DNA from: JACRPI01 sp041671005 | GTDB taxonomy: Archaea > Nanobdellota > Nanobdellia > Woesearchaeales > DSVV01 | Assembly: GCA_041671005.1 (NCBI GenBank) | Contig: JBAZCJ010000084.1 | Coordinates: forward strand, 1-6,292 | Reading direction: 5' to 3' | DNA length: 6,292 bases | In this document: positions 1-4,449 of the stretch, one piece after another | How the letters are laid out: every line of letters begins with the position of its first letter | Numbering within the stretch: position 1 is the stretch's first letter | Made by a program: the position numbers and the translations under genes | Notes under the pieces: generated by a model | Seen by the model: only the letters and a program-made list of their open reading frames with translations | The model's database searches: none | Told to the model about the DNA's origin: nothing

Positions 1-1
1 G

Positions 2-64
2 AGTTCTTTGGCAGCAATTGAAATTTTATGGAATATGATTAAAAATAAGTTGGTGGGAAAATGA
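2..64 (+). CDS. C-terminal end of an unrecognised upstream gene (partial)
   Basis: One frame is open from the left edge of the window to a TGA at 62-64, giving 20 residues (SSLAAIEILWNMIKNKLVGK). The stop overlaps the next start as ATGA, the same junction used twice more in this operon, so I read it as the tail of the preceding operon gene and not a chance open frame. The peptide is an amphipathic, Lys-rich helix-like tail. It is too short to assign to a family. Position in the operon makes a glycan-assembly enzyme plausible, but that is only inference. Confidence 0.55.
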   Translation, partial: SSLAAIEILWNMIKNKLVGK

Positions 65-399
65 TAGAAATTGGTCTTTTACAAGTGTTAGGCATTGTGT
101 TTGCATTGTTTGCAGTGAGTAGAGCAGTCTTGCGGTATAAAGATAAAAGTATCAATGCAGTTGAATTATTTTTTTGGGCAGCAATGTGGATAAGTGTTGT
201 TGCTGTTGCATTATTTCCAAGTATTTTTACTACGCTTTCTAAAATTTTAGGTATTGGCAGAGGTGTTGATACGCTGTTATATGCAGGAATGATTTTACTT
301 TTTTATCTTTTGTTTAGGCTTTATGTTCGTGTTGAGGAACAAAAAAAAGAAATTACACAGCTTGTCAGAGAAATCGCAATGGAGAAAAAAAGACGATGA
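61..399 (+). CDS. DUF2304 family small membrane protein, partner of the adjacent glycosyltransferase
   Basis: This 112-residue protein has three hydrophobic segments (about residues 4-23, 35-56 and 70-88) and a charged, probably coiled-coil tail (88-112). Family-like marks are FFWAAMWISV, the Pro in LFPSI, LGIGRGVD just before the third helix, and the tail pattern EEQKKEITQLVREIA. Length and layout match DUF2304 proteins as I recall them; these have no established activity but often sit beside DPM1-like family 2 glycosyltransferases, as here. A plausible role is membrane anchoring or regulation of the next gene's product, which has no membrane segments of its own. The start is supported by GGTGGG at 52-57 and by ATGA overlaps at both ends (61-64 with the upstream stop, 396-399 with the next start). 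Confidence 0.82.
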   Translation: MIEIGLLQVLGIVFALFAVSRAVLRYKDKSINAVELFFWAAMWISVVAVALFPSIFTTLSKILGIGRGVDTLLYAGMILLFYLLFRLYVRVEEQKKEITQLVREIAMEKKRR

Positions 400-1118
400 A
401 GATAACTATTGTTATTCCTACATATAATGAAGCAGAAAATATTAAAAAAATAATTGTAGGAATAGCAGATACCTTAAAGTATACAGAATATCATAAAAAA
501 TATTGTATTCTGATAGTTGATGATGAAAGTCCTGATAATACTGGAAATATTGCTGAAGAACTTGGAAAAAAATATCCTGTTAAGGTTATTCATCGTAAAG
601 CAAAAAGAGGATACGGTGAAGCGTGTAAAGAAGGGTTTAAACAAGCAATAACAAATTCTGATATTATTATGACTATGGATTGTGATTTGTCTCACGATCC
701 AATTGTGATTCCTTTTTTTATTCGAAAAATAGAAGAAGGATATGACATGGTTATTGGTTCGCGATATATTCTAGGAGGAAAAATTCAAAATTGGTCAACT
801 ATGCGCCGACTAATGAGTAAGTCAGCAAATTTTTTTACCAAATTTTTATTAAGACTGCCTGTGTCTGATTGTACGTCAGGATATAGAGCATACAAAAAAG
901 AAGTATTAGCTACTGTAAATCTTGAAAATATTTTTGCAGATGGATATTCTTTTCTAGAAGAATTGTTATATGCCACTTTTCAAGCAGGGTATAAAATTAC
1001 AGAAATTCCTATTGTTTTTATTGAACGACAGTATGGTGCTTCTAAACTTTCAAAAAAAGAAATGATTAAATTTATTATGACTCTTATACGATTAAAGAGA
1101 GGAAACTATGCAAAATAA
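396..1118 (+). CDS. DPM1-like polyprenyl(dolichyl)-phosphate sugar synthase, GT2
   Basis: This 240-residue, cytosolic GT-A glycosyltransferase probably moves a sugar (mannose or glucose) from a nucleotide donor to a polyprenyl/dolichyl phosphate at the inner membrane face. Visible motifs in order are PTYNE (8-12), VDDESPDNT (41-49), the metal-binding DxD as DCDLSHDP (95-102), GSRY (121-124), DCTSGYRAY (158-166), ADGYSFLEEL (181-190) and the acceptor-loop ERQYGASKL (210-218). These are the signature blocks of dolichol-phosphate mannose synthases. The length matches the soluble DPM1 catalytic domain (human about 260 aa), without the C-terminal membrane helices of longer archaeal forms, so an anchoring partner is expected. 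DUF2304 immediately upstream (4-nt ATGA overlap) is the obvious candidate. It overlaps the next gene by 11 nt. GGAG at 381-384 supports the start. The sugar cannot be read from sequence. Confidence 0.9.
   Translation: MKITIVIPTYNEAENIKKIIVGIADTLKYTEYHKKYCILIVDDESPDNTGNIAEELGKKYPVKVIHRKAKRGYGEACKEGFKQAITNSDIIMTMDCDLSHDPIVIPFFIRKIEEGYDMVIGSRYILGGKIQNWSTMRRLMSKSANFFTKFLLRLPVSDCTSGYRAYKKEVLATVNLENIFADGYSFLEELLYATFQAGYKITEIPIVFIERQYGASKLSKKEMIKFIMTLIRLKRGNYAK
1097..1102 (+). promoter_or_regulatory. Shine-Dalgarno site GAGAGG for the GT-C gene
   Basis: GAGAGG lies five bases before the ATG at 1108, inside the end of the preceding glycosyltransferase gene. It selects this start and implies re-initiation on the polycistronic mRNA, since the upstream stop lies 11 nt into the new gene. 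Confidence 0.6.
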
Positions 1119-2262
1119 ATATGTTTTTTTTAGTTTGTTGCTTCTTGCAATAATCGGATCTAGTTTGTATTATAATACTGTTCTTGTTGATTCCCAATCT
1201 TATGTTTTGTCAACGTATTACATGCAAGGAAAAACACTTCTTCCTGAAGATGAAGAAAGAGTTCTTGTAAGTTATACTTTTGCAAGGCCTTTTTTAATAG
1301 TCCTTACATCAGTAGTAGAGCCTTTTGTTGGAATAAGGCAGGCATTTAGTATAATTAATTTATTATTATACATTGGATCAACTTTTCTTGTTTTTTATTA
1401 TTGTAAACGAAAATATACAAATGAAATAATTGCATATATTGCAGCAGGATTATACGCAACATCATTGCCGATTATCGTATATGGATCACGCATTTTATCA
1501 GACATAAGTGGTTATTTTTTCTTGATTTTAGGGATATATTGTATTGATAAATTTTTAGAAAAAAAAAATTGGGGATATCATCTCCTGATTGTGCTTTATA
1601 TAAGTGTTAGTCTATTAGTTAGGGAATATTGTATGATTTTAATTCCTTACTATGTTTTGTCTCTTTTTATAACAAATGAGTTATCTTTTAAATCAATTTT
1701 ACAATCTATTAAAAAAAATATAAAGTATTGTTTACTGTTAATCCTCATTCCACTCCCTTTAATATTGTTTTCAAAGATATATCATTCATTACTTTTTTTT
1801 AGTAATAAAACTGCAGAATTTTCTTTTGAAAAGTTATCATTATTAGGTTTTGTAAAATTTATTTTTGTTATCTTTTTTACATTTCATATTTTATGGTTTT
1901 TATTTTTATACGCACTTAAACAAGATAAAGAAAGAAAATCATATTATTTGAGTGGATTAATCTCAACAGTTCCTCTTATCATAGGTGCATATCTTTTTGC
2001 ATTATTATCTCCTCGCATGGTATTTATTTTATTTCCTTTTATTATTCCCGCAGCTGCGTATAGTATTTATGAGATAGCAAAAAGGTATGATAAATATCAA
2101 TTTAGTATAATTTTTGGGACTTTACTTTTTTATGCATTATTATCTTATTGTGGTGCATGGTTGTATCCCTCACATACATTGATTCCAGAAGCCGCAGGGG
2201 GTAATGTTGTTTTGCAAGCTATATTTTTAGAAATTCAACAAAAAATAGGTGGTTTGCTATGA
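1108..2262 (+). CDS. multi-pass membrane protein, putative GT-C fold lipid-linked-sugar glycosyltransferase
   Basis: This 384-residue, strongly hydrophobic protein has roughly ten to eleven predicted membrane helices. It looks like the membrane half of the GT-C/PMT-like (GT39/GT83, ArnT-type) enzymes that take a sugar from a polyprenyl-phosphate carrier and attach it on the outer face. Supporting marks are an acidic residue in the first extracytoplasmic loop (D28 in VDSQSY), R60-P61 opening the next helix, the SRILSD motif (127-132) before a helix as in PMT-type proteins, VRE (171-173), and a late SPRMVFILFP segment (301-310) resembling the conserved Arg/Pro region of GT-C enzymes. It is short: there is no C-terminal soluble domain and the protein ends at about residue 384. 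The preceding DPM1-like gene would supply its donor. Family placement rests on topology and sparse motifs, so a polymer-processing or flippase-like membrane protein remains possible. Confidence 0.7.
   Translation: MQNKYVFFSLLLLAIIGSSLYYNTVLVDSQSYVLSTYYMQGKTLLPEDEERVLVSYTFARPFLIVLTSVVEPFVGIRQAFSIINLLLYIGSTFLVFYYCKRKYTNEIIAYIAAGLYATSLPIIVYGSRILSDISGYFFLILGIYCIDKFLEKKNWGYHLLIVLYISVSLLVREYCMILIPYYVLSLFITNELSFKSILQSIKKNIKYCLLLILIPLPLILFSKIYHSLLFFSNKTAEFSFEKLSLLGFVKFIFVIFFTFHILWFLFLYALKQDKERKSYYLSGLISTVPLIIGAYLFALLSPRMVFILFPFIIPAAAYSIYEIAKRYDKYQFSIIFGTLLFYALLSYCGAWLYPSHTLIPEAAGGNVVLQAIFLEIQQKIGGLL
2247..2252 (+). promoter_or_regulatory. Shine-Dalgarno site AGGTGG for the cysteine-rich small gene
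   Basis: AGGTGG matches the AGGTG core of the sequence complementary to the archaeal 16S 3' end and lies six bases before the ATG at 2259. It supports the small gene as real and fixes its start within the ATGA overlap. Confidence 0.55.
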
Positions 2263-2639
2263 TAAATAAATTATCTAAATATACATTTTGGATAAGTTTT
2301 GTCATACTTTTAATAATATTTATTGTAAAAATAAATGATAGTATCTTAGAGAAAGAGCAATATGAAAAAGTACAATCTGTACAAAATCCAGATTTCTGTG
2401 AATCAATAAATTCTTTTAAATATCAAGCACAATGTTACAGTAAATTTATTGGTCAAGATTATTCTAATTATTCTTGTTCAACAGATGCATGTTTTTTTGC
2501 ATACGCGTTACATATTGAAGATGATTGGTATTGTGATAAAGTATTTCCAGATAATGTTCCATTAAATCTTGAATGTAGAGTTAGTGTGTTTATAGAGAGG
2601 TATACTCATGAAGGTCTCAGTGATTGTTGTCACATATAA
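2259..2639 (+). CDS. small membrane-anchored cysteine-rich protein, function unknown
   Basis: I do not recognise a named family. The 126-residue protein has a short basic N-terminus, one hydrophobic segment (about 8-25) and an ectodomain with eight cysteines (47, 59, 73, 78, 92, 106, 123, 124). The spacing suggests repeated helical hairpins: Cys-x-x-Ile, 8-10 residues, Cys-Tyr (DFCESI...QCYSKF), then DACFFAYALHIED-x3-C and CDKV...ECRVSV. This resembles the C-x-x-I...C-Y-x-x-x-A repeats I recall in DPANN extracellular proteins, where Cys pairs are presumably disulfides. It shares ATGA with the preceding gene and overlaps the next glycosyltransferase by 32 nt, so it is made as part of the glycan operon. 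A role as a surface partner, stabiliser or glycan acceptor is possible but unproven. AT-rich composition and codon use look like its neighbours, with no sign of separate transfer. Confidence 0.72.
   Translation: MINKLSKYTFWISFVILLIIFIVKINDSILEKEQYEKVQSVQNPDFCESINSFKYQAQCYSKFIGQDYSNYSCSTDACFFAYALHIEDDWYCDKVFPDNVPLNLECRVSVFIERYTHEGLSDCCHI
2595..2600 (+). promoter_or_regulatory. Shine-Dalgarno site GAGAGG for the ExoA-like glycosyltransferase
   Basis: GAGAGG sits seven bases before the ATG at 2608, identical to the site before the GT-C gene. It supports starting the last operon gene inside the preceding reading frame, 32 nt ahead of that frame's stop. Confidence 0.6.
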
Positions 2640-3600
2640 TGAAGAAAAGAATATTAAATATTGTTTAGATTCTCTTCTTAATCAAAATCTGCCTAAGGAA
2701 AACTATGAAATTCTTGTTGTTGATGGTGGTTCAAAAGATGCAACGCAGGCAATAGTGAAAGATGTAATAAAAAATCACAAAACTGTTCATGTACATTCTA
2801 AAGAGAAAGGTTCAATTACAGAATGCAGAAATATAGGAATAAAAAATGCACAGTATGAATATGTTGCGTTTACAGATGCAGATTGTATTGTTCCTAATAA
2901 TTGGTTAAAGAAATTACAAGAAGCATATGTACGTCATGATGATGTAATTAATCTTGCCGGAGTTGGCGGTGCAAACATTCCTCCAGAAAACGGTAATGTA
3001 TTTCAAAAAGCAATAGGTATTGTTTTTAATTCTTGGTTAGGTTCATTAGGAAGTATTCAAGCAATGCCAATGAAAGAAGATAAACAATTATTTAGTATTT
3101 CCTGTTCTAATTCATTTTACAAAAAACAAGCTTTGGTTGATGTTGGCATGTTTTCAGAAGAACTTGACAATCAAGGTGAAGATTGGGATTTAGGTGCAAA
3201 ATTACAGCAGAAAAAATATATCGTTTATGGTGTTCATGATAGTTTTGTATGGCATCATTTGAGATCTGATGCAAAATCATTTTGGAAAAACATGGTATTT
3301 TATGGTGATGGTAGAATGCGTTTGACAAAAAAGCATCCAACAATAATTAAATTAAAATATTATCTTCCATTATTGTTTATACCTGTGTTTAGTTTGTCTT
3401 TTGTATTCTTTTTAATTTTTCATTTTTCAATTTTACTTATTCCTTTTATTTATTTCCCATTGGTAATATTATATTCAATTATCATTTCAAGAAAACAACC
3501 CTCATTAATATTTTTAGTACTTGTAGTATTTCTTTTACAGCATTTCGGCTATTCATATGGAGAATTGAAAGGACTAAAGTGGTTTTTAAAATTCCCCTAA
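2608..3600 (+). CDS. membrane-bound family 2 glycosyltransferase, ExoA-like
   Basis: This 330-residue protein has an inverting GT-A catalytic domain (about 1-245) followed by about three membrane helices (252-272, 273-293, 299-314). Motifs are VTYNEE (8-13), VDGGSKDAT (38-46), a donor/metal site FTDADC (88-93), a SCSNSFYKK segment (165-173), the acidic catalytic GEDWDL (190-195) with E191/D192, and the basic VWHHLRSD (214-221). This order, with hydrophobic C-terminal helices and a closing FGYSYGELKG, is that of ExoA/succinoglycan-type transferases, which extend a lipid-linked glycan from the cytoplasmic face. Donor and acceptor cannot be predicted. It is the last gene of the operon and overlaps the previous one by 32 nt in another frame. 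Its final 15 nt overlap rnhB tail to tail, so its stop codon TAA is antisense to a Leu codon of RNase HII. A T8 run follows the stop directly. Confidence 0.88.
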   Translation: MKVSVIVVTYNEEKNIKYCLDSLLNQNLPKENYEILVVDGGSKDATQAIVKDVIKNHKTVHVHSKEKGSITECRNIGIKNAQYEYVAFTDADCIVPNNWLKKLQEAYVRHDDVINLAGVGGANIPPENGNVFQKAIGIVFNSWLGSLGSIQAMPMKEDKQLFSISCSNSFYKKQALVDVGMFSEELDNQGEDWDLGAKLQQKKYIVYGVHDSFVWHHLRSDAKSFWKNMVFYGDGRMRLTKKHPTIIKLKYYLPLLFIPVFSLSFVFFLIFHFSILLIPFIYFPLVILYSIIISRKQPSLIFLVLVVFLLQHFGYSYGELKGLKWFLKFP

Positions 3601-4239
3601 TTTTTTTTGTTTCTTCGCCATATTATATCTTTGCCAGCTTGACCAACTTTTTCTGAAGAAATCAAATTTGTTCCAATTTTTCTGTAAAAATGCAATAGTA
3701 TAAGGATCACTGGGATACCCAGAACCAAAATCAATACCTATTTCTTTTTTTAATTTTTCAATTTCCATATCTCTTGTCACTTTTGCAAGAATAGATGCAG
3801 CAGAACAAATAACATATGTGGAATCTGCTTTGTGTTCGCAAATAAGCTCAATTTTTTTATCATTGATTCTTTCTTTAAGATAACGAGTATATGCTTCTAT
3901 ATTTGTGCTAGGACAATCAACATATGCTTTGTCAGGTTTTAGTTTATTCATGATTTCAGCACTAGTATTTGCTTCAAGCCAATTAAGGTTCATTGTTTTT
4001 TTGTCAAGAACAGCTGCATCAATTTTTGAAGGTGGTAAAATCACAATTTCATATTTGACAAGTCCAATAATTTGGTAATACAATTGTGTTCGTTGGCTGG
4101 GAGAAAGTAGTTTTGAATCTTTGACACCAATACGTTCAAGGGTATAAAGTTGCTTTTCATCAATTACTGCACCGCACATAACCAGTGGTCCAATAACAGG
4201 TCCTCTCCCTGCTTCGTCAATGCCACAAACATTTGTCAT
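3586..4239 (-). CDS. rnhB: ribonuclease HII, archaeal type
   Basis: RNase HII cleaves the RNA strand of RNA-DNA hybrids and incises at single ribonucleotides in DNA; it acts in replication and repair in the cytoplasm. The 217-residue protein has the full active site: DEAGRGP (8-14; D8, E9), the VKDSKLL block (39-45), YVDCP with D108, and KAD with D139, followed by SAASILAKVTRD (146-157). The archaeal features FGSGYPSDP (171-179) and RKSWSSW (196-202) are present. The last seven residues, QKKLGEF (211-217), fit a PIP box (Q-x-x-L-x-x-F) for binding the PCNA clamp, as known for some archaeal RNase HII. Length is typical of the family. The ATG is chosen because it lies about 27 bases after the centre of a TATA box with no Shine-Dalgarno site, suggesting a leaderless mRNA. 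It overlaps the convergent glycosyltransferase by 15 nt. Confidence 0.96.
   Translation of the reverse strand: MTNVCGIDEAGRGPVIGPLVMCGAVIDEKQLYTLERIGVKDSKLLSPSQRTQLYYQIIGLVKYEIVILPPSKIDAAVLDKKTMNLNWLEANTSAEIMNKLKPDKAYVDCPSTNIEAYTRYLKERINDKKIELICEHKADSTYVICSAASILAKVTRDMEIEKLKKEIGIDFGSGYPSDPYTIAFLQKNWNKFDFFRKSWSSWQRYNMAKKQKKLGEF
3589..3609 (-). other. PIP-box (PCNA-binding) motif at the RNase HII C-terminus
   Basis: Codons 211-217 read QKKLGEF, matching Q-x-x-L-x-x-F with one terminal aromatic residue and preceded by basic residues (MAKK). Such C-terminal motifs recruit archaeal repair and replication enzymes to PCNA. The LGEF part is encoded in the 12 coding bases that overlap the glycosyltransferase gene; the remaining three overlap bases are the rnhB stop codon. 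The single aromatic makes it a somewhat minimal PIP box. Confidence 0.6.
3601..3608 (+). terminator. oligo-T transcription terminator of the glycan operon
   Basis: Eight consecutive T residues start at the base after the TAA stop, followed by GTTTCTTC. No stem-loop precedes them, which is normal for archaeal intrinsic termination at T-rich tracts. The run lies inside the convergent rnhB gene, where it is read as two Lys codons (K212-K213). No comparable T-run is visible just past the rnhB stop on the other strand. Confidence 0.55.
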
Positions 4240-4260
4240 ACTTACTTTTTATTTTATATT

Positions 4261-4271
4261 CTTTATATACT
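4261..4271 (-). promoter_or_regulatory. TATA-box promoter of rnhB, leaderless spacing
   Basis: On the minus strand the sequence reads AGTATATAAAG, preceded by purine-rich GGCAA that could serve as a BRE. Its centre lies about 27 bases before the rnhB ATG (first base at 4239). Because archaeal transcription starts roughly 25-27 bases after the TATA centre, the mRNA should begin at or within a base or two of the ATG. Confidence 0.65.
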
Positions 4272-4284
4272 TTGCCAAAACCTG

Positions 4285-4334
4285 TCGAGAACCACCAATA
4301 ATCGCCAATTTTGTTATAACTTAGTGGTTCTTGA
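4285..4334. repeat. 11-bp inverted repeat with 28-nt loop
   Basis: TCGAGAACCAC (4285-4295) pairs with GTGGTTCTTGA (4324-4334) at ten of eleven positions. The eleventh is G-U if transcribed on the plus strand and would be a C-A mismatch on the minus strand, so a plus-strand RNA would fold better. It lies upstream of both divergent TATA boxes, within neither gene, and is richer in G/C than its surroundings. It may be an operator or an RNA hairpin; nothing in the sequence decides between these. Confidence 0.5.
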
Positions 4335-4336
4335 GC

Positions 4337-4419
4337 ATATTAGGAATTTATCATTATTATTCTTTATATTGTGGACTGCGTCCATTGATAAAAGAACACC
4401 CATGATAAATTCCAAATAT
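4337..4419. repeat. gap-free imperfect palindrome of 83 nt, centred at 4378
   Basis: All paired positions share one centre, so both arms align without insertions or deletions. Paired blocks, from the outside in, are ATATT/AATAT (4337-4341 with 4415-4419), a perfect 12-bp GGAATTTATCAT/ATGATAAATTCC (4343-4354 with 4402-4413), TTCTTT/AAAGAA (4360-4365 with 4391-4396) and TGGAC/GTCCA (4372-4376 with 4380-4384) closing on a TGC triloop. One isolated pair (4358/4398) brings the total to 29 Watson-Crick pairs over 40-nt arms, with symmetric 1x1, 5x5 and 6x6 internal loops. It lies between divergent genes, so it terminates neither. The right arm ends in the TATA box of the surface-protein gene. Candidates are an operator or cruciform, a small structured RNA, or a short MITE-like insertion. 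Confidence 0.7.
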
Positions 4420-4426
4420 ATTTAAA
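4414..4426 (+). promoter_or_regulatory. TATA-box promoter of the large surface-protein gene
   Basis: AAATATATTTAAA is the best TATA-like element before the ATG at 4450, with about 31 bases from its centre to the start codon. That predicts a leader of only a few bases, and no Shine-Dalgarno site is seen before the ATG. Its left half is shared with the outer arm of the palindrome, so anything binding the palindrome could block TBP. A second TATA-like stretch (4363-4369) would give a leader of more than 50 bases and is less convincing. Confidence 0.55.
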
Positions 4427-4449
4427 CAATAAACCAGTAAAAAAACCAT

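Larger units (their letters stand above)
4257..4369. repeat. 12-bp direct repeat pair TATTCTTTATAT, 101 bp apart
   Basis: TATTCTTTATAT occurs at 4257-4268 and again at 4358-4369 on the plus strand. On the minus strand both read ATATAAAGAATA, a TATA-like core. The first copy overlaps the rnhB TATA box; the second lies within the palindrome. It could be a duplicated promoter element giving rnhB a second upstream start, or a coincidence in AT-rich DNA. Confidence 0.4.

Noticed and set aside
474..976. Minus-strand open frames of 73 and 63 aa inside the DPM1-like gene
   Set aside because: Both are antisense to conserved catalytic motifs of a clear glycosyltransferase and have no recognisable features.
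2608..2639. Frameshift joining the cysteine-rich protein to the next glycosyltransferase
   Set aside because: The downstream frame starts with its own ATG, a good GAGAGG site and a complete GT2 N-terminus. Two separate overlapping genes fit better than a broken fusion.
3107..3343. 78-aa minus-strand open frame inside the ExoA-like gene
   Set aside because: It is antisense to the GEDWDL and VWHH motif region; the forward frame explains the sequence.
4285..4413. Box C/D or H/ACA guide RNA, or a tRNA
   Set aside because: ATGATAA (4402-4408) is only near a C box and no matching D box lies at a suitable distance. No ACA follows the hairpin, and no T-loop or anticodon arm can be placed.
4337..4419. 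Intrinsic terminator reading of the palindrome
   Set aside because: The flanking genes diverge, so neither ends here. No T-run follows either arm, and archaeal termination does not rely on a hairpin.
4150..4425. 91-aa open frame on the plus strand
   Set aside because: It is antisense to the start of rnhB and runs through both promoters and the palindrome. Its translation has no domain-like pattern and there is no ribosome site.
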